Of a DNA stretch of 10,175 nt, positions 1 to 7,019 are shown piece after piece (the stretch's first letter is position 1; every line of letters begins with the position of its first letter). The position numbers were made by a program, and so were the translations under genes. The notes under the pieces were generated by a model. That model was not told where the DNA came from. It saw only the letters and a program-made list of their open reading frames with translations, and did not search any database. Source of the stretch: CAZWZG01 sp964638245 (lineage in GTDB: Bacteria; Pseudomonadota; Alphaproteobacteria; Rhodobacterales; Rhodobacteraceae); the NCBI GenBank assembly GCA_964638245.1, contig CAZWZG010000114.1, forward strand, positions 1-10,175, given 5' to 3'.

Positions 1-348
1 AAGGCCCAGAACACCTATCGCGGCCTCGTCTCCATGCATCCGCGTGCAACCAACAGCCGTAACTATACCCAGTGTGACAGTCTTCTGATCGGCGACAAAT
101 GCGGGGCCCACACGGTCCCGTATATCGAGGTCAAGAACAACTCGAGCCGGGTCGAGCACGAGGCGACGACGTCCAAGGTCGACGATGATCAGCTGTTCTA
201 CTGCCGTTCGCGCGGCATGGACGAAGAAGAAGCGGTCGCTGTGATCGTGAACGGTTTCGTCAAGGATGTGCTTCAGGCGCTTCCGATGGAGTTCGCCATG
301 GAAGCACAGCAGCTTGTCGCGATCTCACTGGAAGGCAGTGTGGGATAA
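1..348 (+). CDS. sufB: SufB, Fe-S cluster assembly scaffold protein (C-terminal part, 5' end outside window)
   Basis: This is the last 115 residues of SufB, open from base 1 to a TAA stop. SufB is the scaffold subunit of the cytosolic SufBC2D complex, on which nascent Fe-S clusters are built. The fragment carries the family block NYTQCDSLLIG; its Cys (fragment residue 25, bases 73-75) corresponds to the essential Cys405 of E. coli SufB. The EHEATTSK block follows, and its second Glu (bases 160-162) lies exactly 29 residues after that Cys, as Glu434 does in E. coli. The LFYCRSRGMDEEEA helix region and the ending LEGSVG are also typical of the SufB C-terminus. The gene is followed by a 51-base gap with a stem-loop and then small membrane genes. 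The promoter and any regulator such as IscR would lie upstream of the window. Identification is secure; only the N-terminal three quarters are missing. Confidence 0.97.
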   Translation, partial: KAQNTYRGLVSMHPRATNSRNYTQCDSLLIGDKCGAHTVPYIEVKNNSSRVEHEATTSKVDDDQLFYCRSRGMDEEEAVAVIVNGFVKDVLQALPMEFAMEAQQLVAISLEGSVG

Positions 349-353
349 GTATG

Positions 354-379
354 GGCTTCGGCGCGCTGACGCCTGAGCC
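354..379 (+). other. RNA stem-loop just after sufB
   Basis: An imperfect inverted repeat begins five bases after the sufB stop. GGCTT (354-358) pairs with GAGCC (375-379) including one T-G wobble, one C/T mismatch follows, and GGCG (360-363) pairs with CGCC (370-373) around a 6-base loop. Only three T residues follow (380-382), so it is a poor intrinsic terminator. An mRNA stabiliser, processing site or weak attenuator that favours sufB over downstream genes are alternatives. This is inferred from base pairing only. Confidence 0.45.
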
Positions 380-399
380 TTTCCACCGAGACGCAGAAC

Positions 400-612
400 A
401 TGACAGAGCAACACTCAAACAAGGAGCGCGCAGTGTCGGTCAGGTGGTACCTGCTGGCCGCGGTCCTTGGTTCATTGGTTGGCGCCATTCTGGACGCAAC
501 GCTTTATCGTGATGGTGGCTCGATGCTGATGAAGGTTGGCTTCGTTGTAGGACCCTTGGTTCTTTATCTGGCGCGACGGGCGCGCGGCGGCTCTAAGGAT
601 AGCGACGCATGA
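400..612 (+). CDS. Small two-helix membrane protein in the suf operon, unknown function
   Basis: I do not recognise this 70-residue protein. From the ATG at 400 it has a charged N-terminus (about residues 1-15), a hydrophobic helix at about 17-34 (YLLAAVLGSLVGAILDA), a short polar loop YRDGG, a second helix at about 43-57, and a basic tail with RRARGG. It is therefore probably an inner-membrane protein with two transmembrane segments. The start is uncertain. ATG 400 has no good ribosome site, whereas an in-frame GTG at 433 is preceded by AAGGAG with a 6-base spacer, which would give a 59-residue protein beginning just before the first helix. Its stop overlaps the ATG of the next small gene (ATGA), so the two are probably translated together. 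It lies in the same orientation between sufB and sufC, so co-expression with Fe-S assembly is likely but a role is not established. Confidence 0.68.
   Translation: MTEQHSNKERAVSVRWYLLAAVLGSLVGAILDATLYRDGGSMLMKVGFVVGPLVLYLARRARGGSKDSDA
421..426 (+). promoter_or_regulatory. Strong Shine-Dalgarno AAGGAG before an in-frame GTG (433)
   Basis: AAGGAG is a close match to the anti-Shine-Dalgarno consensus and sits 6 bases before GTG 433, which is in frame with the ORF called from ATG 400. The ATG at 400 has only weak purine-rich sequence upstream. This suggests that GTG 433 may be the true or a second start. The motif could also be coincidental, as it encodes Lys-Glu in the longer reading. Confidence 0.45.
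595..599 (+). promoter_or_regulatory. Ribosome binding site AAGGA for the 58-aa ORF
   Basis: AAGGA within the end of the preceding gene lies 9 bases before ATG 609. Together with the ATGA stop/start overlap, it supports translation of the very short ORF that begins at 609. Confidence 0.5.
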
Positions 613-785
613 GCCGCACGATCCTGACTGCTGCGCTTTTAACGGGCGGGTTTTGTGCCGGTTTTGCCGTCGTGATCGACTGGTTGACCGATATGTTGGC
701 TTGGGGTCAGCTTTTCGGGATCAGCTTTGCGTCCGGCTTTTTGGGTAGCATTTTCGCAAGTCTCGTCCTGAGGCGGCGCCAATGA
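609..785 (+). CDS. 58-aa two-helix membrane protein, unknown function
   Basis: This ORF is short enough to escape many gene finders. It starts at an ATG overlapping the TGA of the preceding gene (ATGA, 609-612) with AAGGA 9 bases upstream, and it ends at TGA 783-785. The product has two hydrophobic segments, about residues 5-26 (ILTAALLTGGFCAGFAVVID at its core) and about 34-54, with an acidic loop (WLTDM) between them and the basic C-terminus RRRQ. The layout (helix, Asp-containing loop, helix, Arg-rich tail) mirrors the neighbouring 70-aa protein, so the pair may be diverged duplicates or partners in one membrane complex. No family is recognised. The hydrophobic pattern, coupling and ribosome site make a real gene more likely than not, but conservation in relatives would be needed to be sure. 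Confidence 0.6.
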   Translation: MSRTILTAALLTGGFCAGFAVVIDWLTDMLAWGQLFGISFASGFLGSIFASLVLRRRQ

Positions 786-788
786 TCC

Positions 789-832
789 CGGAAATCTGCG
801 ATATTTCCGCGGATCGGCCATGTTTTGGCCGA
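789..832 (+). other. Two adjacent perfect stem-loops
   Basis: CGGAAAT (789-795) pairs with ATTTCCG (803-809) around a 7-base loop. Four bases later TCGGCCA (814-820) pairs with TGGCCGA (826-832) around the loop TGTTT. Both stems are seven perfect base pairs. They lie directly after the stop of the 58-aa ORF and before the likely start of the next gene at 891. There is no T-tract, so neither is a classical terminator. They could be RNA stabilising or processing elements, or the first could be a protein-binding palindrome in DNA. Confidence 0.5.
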
Positions 833-890
833 ATTGACGCGTATCATGTGCTCAAGCGACGGTTGGGGGCCGAACGTGAAGGTGTGTCCC

Positions 891-1484
891 ATGGGCGGCA
901 TGAGCATGGCAGCAACGCAGCGCAGCGGTTTCGACGAGCGGTTGGGCCGGATAAACGCTGGTGGTCCCAACACGATGGGCAAAATGCTGGTTGGCCCGGG
1001 CGAGGAAGTGCGCGCCAAGGATGCCAAGAAAGCCGCCAAGCAGATGAAAAAGCGGGCCGCCAAGAAGGCGCGCGCCGTTCGAACCGGCGATACGGCTGGC
1101 GACATCATGGCGTTTCCCTTTGCCCTTCTGATCGGCGCGCTGTGCGTTGTCGCAGGACGCGTGGCTTCCTGGCAGTTTCTCACCCCCGGCGGTCCGATGG
1201 CCGACCAGATCACGCTCCCAGAGCAGGTGGCCTCCTTGCCGCTGCCGCTGTTTGCGGATCTGGCAATTGCAGCCGTTCTGGCGCTGATGCTGGCCTGGGC
1301 ATTCAAATGGACATCCGGGTTGAAGCGCCTCGGCGTCATCCTGGGCTTTGGCGCAATGATTTCCGGCGAGGTGTTCCTCGTTCAGATGTTCCCGGACATT
1401 TTCGCGAACTTCTATGCGGCAGACTATGTGGCCTCGGCGGCCAGCGCATCGTTGCCCGAGTTTTCGGAACTGCCCTTCTTCTAA
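891..1484 (+). CDS. Three-helix membrane protein with a Lys/Ala-rich N-terminal half, unknown function
   Basis: From ATG 891 this is 197 residues. The N-terminus contains FDERLGRINAGG (14-25) and a MLVGPGEE stretch (32-39). A strongly basic Ala/Lys/Arg segment, probably helical or coiled, follows at about 40-64. Three hydrophobic segments then appear at about 72-93, 120-138 and 146-167, ending in an Ala-rich and acidic tail. It is probably an inner-membrane protein with a cytoplasmic basic region that could contact RNA, phospholipid or an acidic partner. I recall hypothetical proteins with a similar RL.RI..G....VG start in Rhodobacterales but cannot name a family. ATG 891 was chosen because GAAGGTG (878-884) lies at suitable distance; in-frame TTG 825 and ATG 846 are possible but have weaker ribosome sites. 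A long alternative ORF over this region was rejected as Arg/Gly-rich and without helices. The position just before sufC implies co-transcription. Confidence 0.75.
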   Translation: MGGMSMAATQRSGFDERLGRINAGGPNTMGKMLVGPGEEVRAKDAKKAAKQMKKRAAKKARAVRTGDTAGDIMAFPFALLIGALCVVAGRVASWQFLTPGGPMADQITLPEQVASLPLPLFADLAIAAVLALMLAWAFKWTSGLKRLGVILGFGAMISGEVFLVQMFPDIFANFYAADYVASAASASLPEFSELPFF

Positions 1485-1505
1485 ACCGCGCGACATCGCG
1501 TAACA

Positions 1506-1526
1506 GGGCCTCGATTCTCGGGGCCC
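1506..1526 (+). other. GC-rich stem-loop between the membrane gene and sufC
   Basis: GGGCCTCG (1506-1513) pairs with CGGGGCCC (1519-1526) over eight pairs, including one T-G wobble, around the loop ATTCT. The following bases ATTCCCTATTT are T-rich but interrupted, so termination would be weak at best. It lies about 60 bases before the sufC start, in the only sizeable gap (102 bases) near sufC. It is a candidate transcript-processing or stabilising element. Confidence 0.45.
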
Positions 1527-1575
1527 ATTCCCTATTTCAACACATGACACACGCCGCGCCATCCCGGGCCGCGGG

Positions 1576-1582
1576 AAGGAGA
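1576..1582 (+). promoter_or_regulatory. Strong ribosome binding site of sufC
   Basis: AAGGAGA lies just upstream of ATG 1587 and is among the best Shine-Dalgarno matches in the window. It fits the higher output expected for SufC, which is present in two copies in SufBC2D, and it fixes the sufC start. Confidence 0.75.
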
Positions 1583-1586
1583 CCCT

Positions 1587-2342
1587 ATGCTTGAGATCAA
1601 AGACCTGGCCGTGAAGCTTGAAGAAGAGGACAAGGCGATCCTCAAAGGTGTCGACCTGTCGATCAAGGCCGGCGAGGTGCATGCGATCATGGGACCAAAC
1701 GGATCCGGCAAATCGACCCTGTCCTATGTCTTGTCGGGCCGTGATGGATACGAAGTGACGGGCGGGACGGCTATGCTTGAGGGCGAGGACGTTCTTGAGA
1801 TGGAACCGGAAGAACGGGCCGCTGCCGGCTTGTTCCTTGCCTTCCAATACCCGGTTGAAATCCCTGGCGTCGGCAATATGACGTTTTTGCGCACCGCGAT
1901 GAATGCCCAGCGCAAAGCTCGCGGTGAAGATGAGATTTCAGCAGCAGAGTTCCTGAAGCTTGTCCGTGCCAAGGCCGCAACGTTGAAGATCGACGCCGAT
2001 ATGCTGAAGCGCCCTGTCAATGTCGGGTTCTCTGGCGGCGAGAAAAAGCGCAACGAAATCCTGCAGATGGCAATGCTTGAGCCAAAGATGTGCATCCTTG
2101 ACGAGACCGACTCAGGCCTCGACGTCGATGCCATGAAACTTGTGTCCGAAGGTGTGAACGCGTTGCGCGATGCTGGCCGCTCGTTCCTTGTCATCACGCA
2201 TTATCAGAGGCTTCTCGATCACATCAAACCTGACATTGTGCACATCATGGCCGATGGTCGGATTGTGAAGACAGGTGGGCCGGAACTGGCGCTGGAAGTT
2301 GAAAACAACGGTTACGCCGACATCCTTGCGGAGGTGGCGTAA
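1587..2342 (+). CDS. sufC: SufC, ATPase of the SufBCD Fe-S assembly complex
   Basis: SufC is a soluble ABC-type ATPase that dimerises on SufB and SufD and drives the conformational change needed to build Fe-S clusters; it is not a transporter subunit. The 251-residue length matches the family. Visible motifs are Walker A GPNGSGKS (36-43, Lys42), the Q-loop in FQYP (Gln87), the SufC-type signature GFSGGEKKRNEILQ (147-160), Walker B with the D-loop CILDETDSGLD (169-179, catalytic Glu173), and the H-loop THYQRLL (His205). Lys42, Glu173 and His205 correspond to E. coli Lys40, Glu171 and His203 with a constant offset of two. The start has an excellent AAGGAGA site. The stop overlaps the sufD start by one base (TAATG), so SufC and SufD synthesis is probably coupled. 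Nothing suggests damage. Confidence 0.98.
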   Translation: MLEIKDLAVKLEEEDKAILKGVDLSIKAGEVHAIMGPNGSGKSTLSYVLSGRDGYEVTGGTAMLEGEDVLEMEPEERAAAGLFLAFQYPVEIPGVGNMTFLRTAMNAQRKARGEDEISAAEFLKLVRAKAATLKIDADMLKRPVNVGFSGGEKKRNEILQMAMLEPKMCILDETDSGLDVDAMKLVSEGVNALRDAGRSFLVITHYQRLLDHIKPDIVHIMADGRIVKTGGPELALEVENNGYADILAEVA

Positions 2343-3622
2343 TGGCCGCAGGACTTGCCAAGGACGCCCCTGAGGATCGGCTTGGGTTCGTCGCAGTGCC
2401 CGAGGGCGCTGGCTGGGCCAACGAAGCCCGCGCTGGCGCACTGGCGCGTGTTCGGGCAATGGGTTTGCCTGGTCGGCGCGATGAATACTGGAAATATACG
2501 CGTCCGGATTCGCTGAATAGCGCAACGCCCATCCCGGCAGCGAAGTTCGAGAACGACGAGGTGCCGATCTTTGATGCGATCGACCGGCTGAAACTTGTGT
2601 TCGTTGACGGCGTGTTTTCCGAAGAGATGTCCGACCCGATAGAGGGCACCGGGATCGAGATCACGCGGCTATCGATTGCCACTCAAAGTGACATTCACTG
2701 GGCGCGCGATGTCTATGGAAAGCTTGAAGAAAACGGACAGAACCCAGTCGCTCGGCCGTTCGCGGCCCTGAACACGGCAACTGCGACGGACGGCCTAGTT
2801 CTGCGCGCGACGGCTAAGGTCGAAAAGCCGGTTGCGCTGTTTTACATCCATGAGGACGAGACGTCGGACGCGACGCTGCACCATGTGATACGCGTCGAAA
2901 AGGGCGCCGAAGTGACCGTTCTCGAGAACGGACCGGCGGCAGCGCGCTTCAACAAATGCATGGAAATCGACATCGCCGATGGTGGATCGTTCCACCATGT
3001 GCGGGCGCAGGGTCGAGATCACGAGCGCCGCGCTGTGACGCACATGTTCGCGCGTCTAGGCGAAGAGAGCAGCTTCAAGTCCTTCACGCTGACCGCGAAT
3101 GGTCGTCTGACGCGCAATGAGGTCGTGATCGAACTGACCGGCGACAACGCGATTGCCCATGTGGGCGGCGCAGCGGTGGGCGATGGCGATTTCCATCATG
3201 ATGATACGGTCTTTGTTACCCATGACGCCGTGAATTGCGAAAGTCGCCAGGTCTTCAAGAAGGTCCTCAAGAACGGCGCTGTCGGCGTGTTCCAGGGCAA
3301 GATCCTTGTCAAAGAAGGGGCGCAAAAAACAGACGGCTATCAGATCAGCCAGTCATTGCTCCTGGATGAGGACAGCCAGTTTCTCGCCAAGCCGGAATTG
3401 GAGATCTATGCCGACGACGTAGCGTGCTCGCATGGCTCCACGTCCGGCGCGATCGATGAAACGGCGCTGTTTTACCTGCGTTCGCGCGGGGTGCCCGAGG
3501 CCGAGGCGCAAAACCTTCTGGTTTTGGCTTTCTTGGCCGAAGCCATCGACGAAATCGAAGACGAAGCCTTGGCGGCTGATATCCTATCGCGCCTTGAAGC
3601 CTGGCTGACCCGCCACCGCTGA
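2342..3622 (+). CDS. sufD: SufD, Fe-S cluster assembly protein of the SufBCD complex
   Basis: SufD is the SufB paralogue that forms the SufB-SufD heterodimer in SufBC2D. The nascent cluster is thought to form at this interface, and iron acquisition depends on SufD. The 426-residue protein has the N-terminal family motif LPGRRDEYWKYT (42-53) and then the beta-helix core. The block with DGYQISQSLLL and LAKPELEIYADDV follows, leading to CSHGSTSG, whose His364 corresponds to the essential His360 of E. coli SufD. The C-terminal helical region has FYLRSRGVPEAEA and the closing LEAWL segment. Length and motifs are intact. The start overlaps the sufC stop (TAATG) and the stop overlaps the next membrane gene (TGATG), placing it inside a tightly packed unit. 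SufB and SufD share this fold, but the N-terminal WKYT motif and the CSHG site identify SufD. Confidence 0.97.
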   Translation: MAAGLAKDAPEDRLGFVAVPEGAGWANEARAGALARVRAMGLPGRRDEYWKYTRPDSLNSATPIPAAKFENDEVPIFDAIDRLKLVFVDGVFSEEMSDPIEGTGIEITRLSIATQSDIHWARDVYGKLEENGQNPVARPFAALNTATATDGLVLRATAKVEKPVALFYIHEDETSDATLHHVIRVEKGAEVTVLENGPAAARFNKCMEIDIADGGSFHHVRAQGRDHERRAVTHMFARLGEESSFKSFTLTANGRLTRNEVVIELTGDNAIAHVGGAAVGDGDFHHDDTVFVTHDAVNCESRQVFKKVLKNGAVGVFQGKILVKEGAQKTDGYQISQSLLLDEDSQFLAKPELEIYADDVACSHGSTSGAIDETALFYLRSRGVPEAEAQNLLVLAFLAEAIDEIEDEALAADILSRLEAWLTRHR

Positions 3623-4140
3623 TGAGCGCCACGAACGATATCTTTGCGACCTATCTTGGTCCGGCGCGCGTCTTGCGCCGTCGGATCGAGACGTCACCCG
3701 GTGAGGCTGGAGCGTTGATGACGCTGATGATGGCGTGCTTCATCATCTTTGTGTCCCAGTGGCCCTACCTGTCGCTTCAAGCCCAGATCGACCCGTCGCG
3801 CGGCGTAAGTGAGCGCGTTGCATATGCTCTCTTTGCGTGGGTGTTTATCTGGCCACTTGCCTTTTACGTCATCGCCCTTGGCACTTACGCGCTTTTTCGG
3901 CTTTTGCGGTCGGTTTCGACGGCGTTTGAACATCGTATGGCGTTGTTCTGGGCGCTGTTGGCGGCGGTTCCGTTGTGGCTTTTGTGGGGGATGCTGCGGG
4001 GGATCATCGGCGAAACGTCGGCCGTAGACACCGTCGGGTTTCTAGCGTTTGCAGCTTTCGTCGTTTTCTGGTCAACAGGCTTGCGCGAAATTCATCGCCC
4101 ACGGCACGGGCATGCGGCAGCTGAGAAAGAAAACGAATGA
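3622..4140 (+). CDS. Yip1-like four-helix membrane protein between sufD and sufS
   Basis: This 172-residue protein has hydrophobic segments at about 30-50, 66-92, 106-127 and 134-154, with a basic N-terminus (ARVLRRRIE), an FVSQWP motif at the end of the first helix, and a charged C-terminal tail containing His, Lys and Glu. The helix packing and length resemble the Yip1 (DUF1282-like) membrane-domain families, and I judge it to be a short Yip1-type protein. Family assignment is by pattern and not certain. It overlaps sufD by one base (TGATG) and the next Yip1-like gene by four (ATGA), so it is co-translated with SUF genes. Its role in Fe-S assembly is unknown. It could anchor or regulate the complex, transport something linked to iron or sulfur, or simply share expression. 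Confidence 0.85.
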   Translation: MSATNDIFATYLGPARVLRRRIETSPGEAGALMTLMMACFIIFVSQWPYLSLQAQIDPSRGVSERVAYALFAWVFIWPLAFYVIALGTYALFRLLRSVSTAFEHRMALFWALLAAVPLWLLWGMLRGIIGETSAVDTVGFLAFAAFVVFWSTGLREIHRPRHGHAAAEKENE

Positions 4141-4790
4141 CCTTCACGCTGGCATCTCTGATCGAAATGGCACTGCGCACGCTGTCAAACCCCCGCGAGG
4201 GGGCGAACGAGGTTTTGGCCCTGGGCATTCCAAGGAACATCCTATGGCTTGCGCTAGCCGTGACAGTGCTTTTGACGACCCTGACCATGGGGCTCAGTGC
4301 GTTGGTCGACCTGACGTTCAACGGCGCACCGACCGTAGCCGAAACGGTTCCATCCGATCCGAACATGCCTCAGCCAGTATCCATCGGGCCAATGGCATTG
4401 GCGCTGATAGTGGGGTTTTCCGCGGTCGTAACCGTCTATGGCGTCCATTTCATCGGGCGCTTGTTCGGGGGAACCGGCGGATTTGATGAATCGCTTGCCC
4501 TCGTGACATGGCTGCAGTTCATCATCCTTGGTCCGGCCATCTTGAATGCGTTATTCGGGCCAATTTCACCTCTGCTCGGGGGGATCATTACCCTTGCCGC
4601 CCTAGCGATGCAGTTGTGGCTGCTGACGCATTTCGTGTCCGTGATCCACGGGTTCCCGTCCTTGGGCACGGTGTTCGTCATGATCCTATTGTCGGGATTT
4701 GCCGTCGGATCGGTGGCCATTATTCTTTTGTCGAGCATTGGCATTGCAACGGGCGTCCTTGATGTCCCGCAGCCCGGAACGCTTCAGTGA
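4137..4790 (+). CDS. YIP1 family membrane protein
   Basis: This 217-residue protein begins with an amphipathic segment and a SNPREGANEVLALG region (17-30), followed by five predicted membrane segments at about 34-58, 84-107, 117-139, 143-166 and 176-203. A Pro-rich loop lies between the first two. The NPREG element before the first helix and the Gly-containing fourth helix are what I associate with bacterial YIP1-family proteins, which lack a known biochemical activity. It overlaps the preceding, shorter Yip1-like gene by ATGA, suggesting the two may form one membrane complex. Its stop lies 11 bases before the preferred sufS start and overlaps an alternative GTG (GTGA). Repeated placement of such a pair next to sufS in related bacteria would support a functional tie; that is from memory and unverified. 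Confidence 0.85.
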   Translation: MTFTLASLIEMALRTLSNPREGANEVLALGIPRNILWLALAVTVLLTTLTMGLSALVDLTFNGAPTVAETVPSDPNMPQPVSIGPMALALIVGFSAVVTVYGVHFIGRLFGGTGGFDESLALVTWLQFIILGPAILNALFGPISPLLGGIITLAALAMQLWLLTHFVSVIHGFPSLGTVFVMILLSGFAVGSVAIILLSSIGIATGVLDVPQPGTLQ

Positions 4791-4801
4791 AAGACCAGCC
4801 C

Positions 4802-6022
<1,221 letters not shown>

Positions 6023-6029
6023 TGCTCCC

Positions 6030-6058
6030 TTGCAGCGATGCACGCTCGCGTCTATAGA
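6030..6058 (+). promoter_or_regulatory. Probable sigma70-type promoter of tRNA-Arg
   Basis: TTGCAG (6030-6035) and TATAGA (6053-6058) are separated by exactly 17 bases. The tRNA begins 9 bases after the -10 element, giving a very short 5' leader of a few bases. This geometry supports independent transcription of the tRNA, although read-through from sufS is not excluded because no terminator separates them. Confidence 0.5.
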
Positions 6059-6067
6059 CCGGATTAG

Positions 6068-6144
<77 letters not shown>

Positions 6145-6152
6145 ACTCCGGT

Positions 6153-7019
6153 TCAGTGTTGTTGTGTCTTGGGACCAAGCGTCACCCAAAGGGCTGCCGC
6201 GATCACGAGGACGGCGCCGATTGCGAACTCTGGCCCCGGGATTTCGGAGAAAACGAAGTAGCCGACACTGACCGACAGGACGAGGCTGAGGTAGCTCAGG
6301 ACCGACAGAAATCCGGCCTCTCCGTGATAATGTGCGCGCAAGAAACATAGTTGCGCGGTCTGGGAAAAGGCCCCGACGAGGACCAGCGGCAAGAGGTGAT
6401 TGGCGTCTACGGGTGTCCAATCCATCGCCGCGAATGGCGCCGTACATATGGCCAGACCCGCCGTGTAGAACGTCATGAGCACGATGGACGGAGCCGCACG
6501 CAAGCGGCGCGTGGCGATGATGGCGGCGGATCCTGTGAAGACCACGAGGACAAGCGCCGCTAGACCGATGGTCCAGGGCACATCGCGCGGATTGGCGGCG
6601 ATCAGAACTCCGACAAGTGCGACGAACGCGGCAAACCAGCGCCGTGGCCCGATCCATTCCCTCAGCAGGATTGCTGCCATGACCATCGTCACCACCGGGC
6701 GGGTGAAATTGATTGCAGTGAAGACCGCAAACGGCACGCGGGAAATCGCGAAGAAACTCGCCGTCAGCGTGATGACGGACAGCGCTACGCGTAGGATGTG
6801 AAATCGCAGATCCTCGATCTGACGAAACGCATGCCGCTGCATCCAGATCAGCGGCAGGATCAGGATCAGGCCGGTCAAGGCACGGATGAACACGATCTGT
6901 GTCGAAGGATAATCGGCACCCAGCCATTTAACGATCGAGAGCGCCCAGATATTCAGGGACAGGTCGGCAATCAGCCAAGCACCACCTTTGAAATTGTCCC
7001 GAGGCGCGTCGCTTGTCAT
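6153..7019 (-). CDS. EamA/DMT-family membrane transporter
   Basis: This 288-residue protein has ten hydrophobic segments in two halves, about residues 14-142 and 151-281, the usual layout of the drug/metabolite transporter (EamA) superfamily. Typical marks include FIRALTGLILILP in the second helix, the segment INFTRPVVTMVMAAILLRE at the end of helix four (RPV plus a terminal Glu), and FLSVLSYLSLVLSV near the end. Members export or import amino acids, nucleosides, vitamins or metabolites; the substrate cannot be predicted here. Its ATG overlaps the stop of the PIG-L gene (ATGA at 7016-7019), and there is no good ribosome site of its own, so it is likely translated by coupling as the last gene of a ROK, PIG-L, EamA unit. 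It may move the substrate or product of the deacetylase. It converges on the tRNA gene without an obvious terminator. Confidence 0.93.
   Translation of the reverse strand: MTSDAPRDNFKGGAWLIADLSLNIWALSIVKWLGADYPSTQIVFIRALTGLILILPLIWMQRHAFRQIEDLRFHILRVALSVITLTASFFAISRVPFAVFTAINFTRPVVTMVMAAILLREWIGPRRWFAAFVALVGVLIAANPRDVPWTIGLAALVLVVFTGSAAIIATRRLRAAPSIVLMTFYTAGLAICTAPFAAMDWTPVDANHLLPLVLVGAFSQTAQLCFLRAHYHGEAGFLSVLSYLSLVLSVSVGYFVFSEIPGPEFAIGAVLVIAAALWVTLGPKTQQH

Noticed and set aside
351..512. 53-aa ORF starting three bases after sufB
   Set aside because: It overlaps the 70-aa gene in another frame and the post-sufB stem-loop, has no hydrophobic segment or motif, and has no convincing ribosome site.
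834..839. TTGACG as the -35 of an internal promoter
   Set aside because: No acceptable -10 element lies 15-19 bases downstream, so I do not call a promoter; the position after the tandem hairpins is only mentioned.
707..1339. Minus-strand ORF of 210 aa
   Set aside because: It is an antisense shadow of two membrane protein genes and has no recognisable motif or ribosome site.
1506..1537. Intrinsic terminator before sufC
   Set aside because: The stem is good but the downstream tract is interrupted by A and C residues, and the operon continues in the same direction, so it is listed only as a stem-loop.
782..1594. Long plus-strand ORF (270 aa) starting at an ATGA overlap with the 58-aa gene
   Set aside because: Its product is Arg/Gly/His-rich without domains or helices, while the overlapping frame from 891 encodes clear membrane helices. 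It also runs into the sufC start. The overlap at its start appears to be chance.
852..1847. Minus-strand ORF of 331 aa
   Set aside because: It is antisense to the 197-aa membrane gene and sufC, has low-complexity Arg/Gly/His/Gln-rich composition, and crosses two well-supported genes.
4787..4801. GTG 4787 as the sufS start
   Set aside because: It is possible because it overlaps the previous stop (GTGA), but starting at ATG 4802 gives the same length and catalytic residue numbers (226 and 364) as E. coli SufS.
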